Assembly: GCA_045125095.1 (NCBI GenBank)
Contig: JBGVMW010000126.1
Span: 1 to 47,640, forward strand
Source: JBGVMW01 sp045125095
Lineage (GTDB): Bacteria > Bacillota > Clostridia > Lachnospirales > Lachnospiraceae
Direction: 5' to 3'
DNA length: 47,640 nucleotides
In this document: piece by piece, positions 44,015 through 47,640 of the stretch
How positions within the stretch are numbered: the stretch's first letter is position 1
How the letters are laid out: every line of letters begins with the position of its first letter
The notes under the pieces: generated by a model
The model's database searches: none
Told to the model about the DNA's origin: nothing
What the model saw: only the letters and a program-made list of their open reading frames with translations
Made by a program: the position numbers and the translations under genes

Positions 44015-44881
44015 TTACTGGTATCCCCCTACTTTGTACAGCAATACGGTAAGTACCGTCTTAAAATTCCTTATACTTGCTACACATTTCTTCCATTTTG
44101 GCACATCTGAATTCTGACACAAACGCTTATAAATCAGCCTTTTTTTCAATACGGTTATATCTTTTCCTGATACTGCTGAATTCCCTGTCAACAATTCACA
44201 CATCTTTTCATAAGAAGCATCCATTTTTTGTTTGTCATTAGAATAATTATTCTGCGTTTCGATATGATGATACAAAACGCTTTCCACAAAACGAAATCGT
44301 TTGTGCTCTCCAAACATGCAAAGCCATAAATAAAAATCATCACTACCGTTAGTTTTTAAAATATTCTCTTTCCAATATTCCGGTATGGAGTTCTTGCGAA
44401 TCATACACTGTCCCATGGTAAAAATCAAATCTGTTCCATAGATATAACACCATTTATGAAGCAACATTTTTTTCACCAGCTTTCGCTTATATAACAGCTC
44501 TAACCGCTCCCCATATACCCGATATCCATTGCTGACCGACACATCGGTATTTTCCATATTTTCGTAATGTGTAAGCAGGCAATCTGGCATAATTTTATCA
44601 TCCTGATCAAGAAATAGTACATATTCTCCACCAGCGGCTTCTAATGCCTTTACTTTTGCACCATGAATTCCCAGATTCTTTTCATTCGCTACTTCCTTTA
44701 CATGCAAAATATCACTTTCTGGCAATGTGATAGGGTCTTCCGGGCTATCGTTGATAAAAAGGTACTCTACCGATTCCTTTTGATATCTCTTTTTCAAAAG
44801 CTTTACATTATCCTCTGCCATAGACACCAGATTATTTACATAGGATTTTCCATGATATAGATTTGTTATAATTGTAATCAT
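44015..44881 (-). CDS. GT2 family glycosyltransferase
   Basis: A 288-residue GT2 enzyme. It begins MITIITNLYHGKSYVNNLVS, has EYLFINDSPEDP, NEKNLGIHGAKVKALEAAGG and the FLDQDDKIMPD metal motif (about residues 91-101), then a mainly helical C-terminal half. It has no membrane helices. It lies 10 nt after the second GT4 gene and probably forms one operon with both GT4 genes. Donor and acceptor are unknown; GDP-mannose from the next genes is a plausible donor. Confidence 0.87.
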   Translation of the reverse strand: MITIITNLYHGKSYVNNLVSMAEDNVKLLKKRYQKESVEYLFINDSPEDPITLPESDILHVKEVANEKNLGIHGAKVKALEAAGGEYVLFLDQDDKIMPDCLLTHYENMENTDVSVSNGYRVYGERLELLYKRKLVKKMLLHKWCYIYGTDLIFTMGQCMIRKNSIPEYWKENILKTNGSDDFYLWLCMFGEHKRFRFVESVLYHHIETQNNYSNDKQKMDASYEKMCELLTGNSAVSGKDITVLKKRLIYKRLCQNSDVPKWKKCVASIRNFKTVLTVLLYKVGGYQ

Positions 44882-44891
44882 TTTGCTCTCC

Positions 44892-46025
44892 TTACATTTC
44901 TAAAAAGAGTTTATAATATTCCTCTGCAATCTTCCGGTAATGATAAGATTTTAACATAGCATCCGCATTTGTCTGCAATTCCTGTGCTGAAGGCATATCC
45001 GCAAGTGCCTGCAGTATCGCCTGTGCTAACACATCTGCATCCTCCGGTGGCTCATAATAACGTGTGCGGTCTTGTGTCACCTCAACATTCGCCGGAATCC
45101 CTGACAACAATACCGGCGCACCATATATCATTGCCTCAACCGCAGGCATTCCAAATCCTTCAAACAAAGTCGGATTCACATAAAGACTTGTCTTTGACAG
45201 CATATCCACCACCTGCTCATCCGTCACAAAACCTGTAAATACAACACGGTCTTCCATATGATGTTCCTTTACATATTCTTTCAAATAGGAAACACGCTCC
45301 GGAACGCTGCCAACCAGATAGAGTTTCTCTGGCATCTTATCCATAATCTGTTCATATGCCTTTAATAATGTAATAATATTCTTATGATGAAATTGCAAAT
45401 TCATTGCCATAATAAACGGCTCTTTTTGTGTCACAATTTCTTTCGCTTCTGCACAGACCGGATTATATATGCGGATAATTTTATCCTTATATTTCCCATA
45501 GTATTGGTACATTTCTCCCTTATCAAAGTCGCTAATTGCCACAATTTTATCATTATGGCGATAATCAAGGGCATACATTATGCGATAGAGAATATATTTG
45601 TACCACGGTACTGTTACATTTGCTAATTTTCTATGTGCAATCTGCTTGATGTCATGAGGTATCATAACTGTTTTCGCAGGTAGTCTCCTCAAACCATTAT
45701 TATAACTTAAATGATATATAACTTCAATGCTATGTTTTTTGATAATTGTCGGAATCCGGAAGGTATTCGTCATGCAAACCTGAAACATGCGCTTCAGTTC
45801 ACTGCCACCGCTTTTTCCTTTTATTGTGATAATTTCCACATCAGGCGCAATTTTTCTGATGGTATCCACAGAAAATGGATAACAAATCACTGCCATCTGC
45901 TTTGTAACCCCCATTTCCTGCAGACCTTTTAGCAGATTTAAGCCCACCTGGTCTTTCCCCCCGCTGTGATGTTTGCTCAAATAAATGTAATTTAATGCTA
46001 TTTTTCTCTCATTTCGTTTTGTCAT
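44892..46025 (-). CDS. GT4 family glycosyltransferase, mannosyltransferase-like
   Basis: A 377-residue GT-B enzyme. The N-terminal half has HHSGGKDQVGLNLL and VMIPHDIKQIAHRKLA. The C-terminal donor domain has IIRIYNPV, KPFxMAMN-like AMNLQFHHKN, LYLVGSVPER, VVFTGFVTDEQVVDML and the E-x7-E motif in LFEGFGMPAVEAM (two glutamates contact the donor). This arrangement is typical of GDP-mannose-using GT4 enzymes, which fits the nearby manC. Its start overlaps the end of the upstream GT4 gene by 17 nt, so the two are translationally coupled. Confidence 0.9.
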   Translation of the reverse strand: MTKRNERKIALNYIYLSKHHSGGKDQVGLNLLKGLQEMGVTKQMAVICYPFSVDTIRKIAPDVEIITIKGKSGGSELKRMFQVCMTNTFRIPTIIKKHSIEVIYHLSYNNGLRRLPAKTVMIPHDIKQIAHRKLANVTVPWYKYILYRIMYALDYRHNDKIVAISDFDKGEMYQYYGKYKDKIIRIYNPVCAEAKEIVTQKEPFIMAMNLQFHHKNIITLLKAYEQIMDKMPEKLYLVGSVPERVSYLKEYVKEHHMEDRVVFTGFVTDEQVVDMLSKTSLYVNPTLFEGFGMPAVEAMIYGAPVLLSGIPANVEVTQDRTRYYEPPEDADVLAQAILQALADMPSAQELQTNADAMLKSYHYRKIAEEYYKLFLEM

Positions 46026-47235
46026 GTCCCATAACTCCCATTATCAATTCTCGATAGGATTCTGCAATCACACTGTAATCATACTGCTGTGCTGTGGCAA
46101 ACGCTTTTTTTTGCAATTTTTGATACAAATCCTTCTGTGTAAGCAACTCATTCAACTTTTCTGCGATAGCAACACAGTTCTTTTCCTCCATCAGCAGACC
46201 ATTTTCTCCATCTTGTATCACATCAGTGATTCCGCCGGAATTACTGGCAGCTACCACCAGTCCCGACGCCATGGCTTCTAACATGACAACGCCAAAGCCC
46301 TCCTTATCTCCATCCTTTGCTGTTACAGAAGGCATCGCAAATACATCTGCCGATGCATAGATCGTTTTCAGCTCCTCATGGGTTTTTGCACCAAGAAACC
46401 GAATTTTCCATCCCGTATCCACAGGCTTTTCCTCTGGTGCAAGCACTCGACCGGTAAAACTTTCTGAAGCCTGTGAAAACAGTGATTCATACAAATCCCC
46501 ATCTCCTACAATCACAAGCTTTGCTTCTACGTTCTTCATCGCTTCTATCAGATACGTTACACCTTTCTTCTCTGCCAGCCTTCCCACAAACAAAACCACT
46601 TGTTCTTCACCCTGTTCGAAATAATTCTCTATTCGATATTGTGTCCCAAACCGTTCCATATCACAACCCATAGAAACAACAGCCGTCTGCTCTTTCGGGC
46701 AAATCTGATTCATCGTCAACAACAACGCATCCGAAACAGCCGTAACTGCCCCTGCATTCTTGATACATCTTTTTTTCAGCATCCTCATAATACTGACATT
46801 CAAGGAAGTCACATCACCACCATGTCCCGTTACCAGATATGGTATCTTGTGAAAGGACTGCACAATCCCCTGTGGAATCAGCCAGTGCGCATGTGCAACA
46901 TCAAACTGTTTTTTCATCCGTCCTATCTTCCACCAAAGTGCAAAAAATAAAAACGGTACTAACAACACACGTACTTTTTTCTCCCTGATACGTGGCACAA
47001 TCGCCCCCGGATAACAGAGCGTCTCCCACTTGTGAATCGGAAAATAATGATACCGAACCACGTGGACGCCTTCTAATACTTCTTCTCTGGCTGCCCCAGG
47101 TGCCCCCGGCGCCAGTACTGTGACCTCAAAATATGCTGTCAGTTTTTTACATAAATCCAACACAAACCGTGGCTCCGTATCCCCTTCCCATCTTGGAAAC
47201 GTGGATGCCGTAACCAGCAGACGTGGTTTTTCCAT
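46009..47235 (-). CDS. GT4 family glycosyltransferase
   Basis: A 408-residue GT-B enzyme. The acceptor domain begins KPRLLVTASTFPRWEGDTEPR, with VAHAHWLIPQGIV and LVTGHGGDVTSLN. The donor domain has VVLFVGRLAEKKGVTYLIEA, LVIVGDGDL, VRFLGAKTHEELKTIYASADVF and the E-x7-E motif in KEGFGVVMLEAMASGLVV. The ATG at 47235 is chosen; an in-frame TTG at 47241 is the alternative. Neither has a strong ribosome binding site. It is the first gene of the GT4-GT4-GT2 operon. Confidence 0.9.
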   Translation of the reverse strand: MEKPRLLVTASTFPRWEGDTEPRFVLDLCKKLTAYFEVTVLAPGAPGAAREEVLEGVHVVRYHYFPIHKWETLCYPGAIVPRIREKKVRVLLVPFLFFALWWKIGRMKKQFDVAHAHWLIPQGIVQSFHKIPYLVTGHGGDVTSLNVSIMRMLKKRCIKNAGAVTAVSDALLLTMNQICPKEQTAVVSMGCDMERFGTQYRIENYFEQGEEQVVLFVGRLAEKKGVTYLIEAMKNVEAKLVIVGDGDLYESLFSQASESFTGRVLAPEEKPVDTGWKIRFLGAKTHEELKTIYASADVFAMPSVTAKDGDKEGFGVVMLEAMASGLVVAASNSGGITDVIQDGENGLLMEEKNCVAIAEKLNELLTQKDLYQKLQKKAFATAQQYDYSVIAESYRELIMGVMGHDKTK

Positions 47236-47640
47236 ATCCAATCAACTCGCTTTCATTTCTACATACGAATACGAAATGCCGTACACAACTCAAACTGCAT
47301 ACAATTATAGCAGAGTTTCCTATAAGGAACTACCTTTTTTTGAAAGGATTTCTTATTTTTTCATGAACACAAAAAAATCTGTATCATTTTTTTATATTTT
47401 ATGCTACCATATCAAGGACACTAGATTTTTATTGTCGTAGCTGCTCCGTACATGCAATCGTATATTTGCGACTTGTCCATTTGGAACAGTTACTTACCAT
47501 ATAGGTAATTGCGAAACGCCAACAAGGTAGTGAATTGTCAGAATTGTTTGTGACAGATAGCTGTTTGCTACATAGTCTATATGTGACCCTCTGAAAACGT
47601 CGGCACTTAGGCTGTGTATTTTACAGCCTTAGTGTCCGCT
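47236..47640. other. Right-end intergenic region
   Basis: No gene is seen to the window edge. It holds the GT4 operon promoter and a strong hairpin at 47602-47636: arms 47604-47615 and 47623-47634 pair with one mismatch across a 7-nt loop. The hairpin could end or regulate a transcript that lies mostly outside the window. Confidence 0.45.
47304..47331 (-). promoter_or_regulatory. Extended -10 promoter with overlapping palindrome
   Basis: On the minus strand TGCTATAAT (47312-47304) forms an extended -10 box. An imperfect palindrome, AGTTCCTTATAGGAAACT (47331-47314), covers the -35 region and could be an operator. It lies about 70 nt before the first GT4 gene. Confidence 0.5.

Noticed and set aside
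1..47640. tRNA or rRNA genes, or prophage modules.
   Set aside because: No cloverleaf-like segment, rRNA core sequence or phage structural gene was recognised on reading both strands; a dedicated RNA search was not possible.

Overview
The window looks like a chromosomal segment of an AT-rich, low-GC Gram-positive bacterium, most likely a clostridial gut organism of the Lachnospiraceae type. This rests on strong AGGAGG-type ribosome binding sites, many clean TTGACA/TATAAT-type promoters, the clostridial gene order rho - rpmE - DUF1385 protein - prmC - prfA, and large secreted InlB-repeat proteins. Taxonomy is inferred from these features, not from a marker-gene search.

Most of the window is a cell-surface glycan factory with a housekeeping island in its middle. 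Left part (1-17.6 kb): a truncated transposase at the edge; a GtrB/CsbB-like polyprenyl-phosphate glycosyltransferase; a forward two-gene unit (polyprenyl sugar-phosphotransferase plus a GT2 enzyme); then minus-strand genes for a GtrA-type flippase, a DUF6056-type membrane protein, an acyltransferase remnant and a 1529-residue protein in which a YfhO-like and a second DUF6056-like membrane protein are fused. Next comes a three-gene ABC-export operon (Wzm, Wzt with a C-terminal cargo-type domain, and a methyltransferase / coiled-coil / GT2 / GT4 polyprotein), which resembles the chain-terminating and exporting end of an ABC-dependent polysaccharide pathway.

Middle (17.6-34.8 kb): a decayed AAA-ATPase gene and an IS66 remnant, an orphan small hydrophobic protein with its own terminator, an XRE-HTH/aminotransferase fusion, prfA, prmC, a DUF1385 protein with an added FN3-like domain, rpmE with a leader hairpin, rho, and two secreted proteins (1575 and 516 residues) whose leaders contain possible control structures.

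Right part (34.8-47.6 kb): an operon of glmM, two GT2 enzymes, an AlgX/AlgJ-like protein interrupted by one in-frame TAG, and an MBOAT O-acyltransferase; then a phosphohexomutase and mannose-1-phosphate guanylyltransferase (GDP-mannose supply), and a GT4-GT4-GT2 operon.

Together the genes could make nucleotide sugars (glmM, mutase, manC), start a chain on undecaprenyl phosphate, extend it, cap and export it through Wzm/Wzt, decorate it outside the cell by the GtrB/GtrA/YfhO route, and O-acylate it. The most noteworthy points are the Gram-positive WbdD-like polyprotein with an in-frame 21-bp repeat in its coiled coil, the YfhO-DUF6056 fusion beside a stand-alone DUF6056 paralogue, the amber-split acylation gene, and several unexplained structured leaders and inverted repeats.
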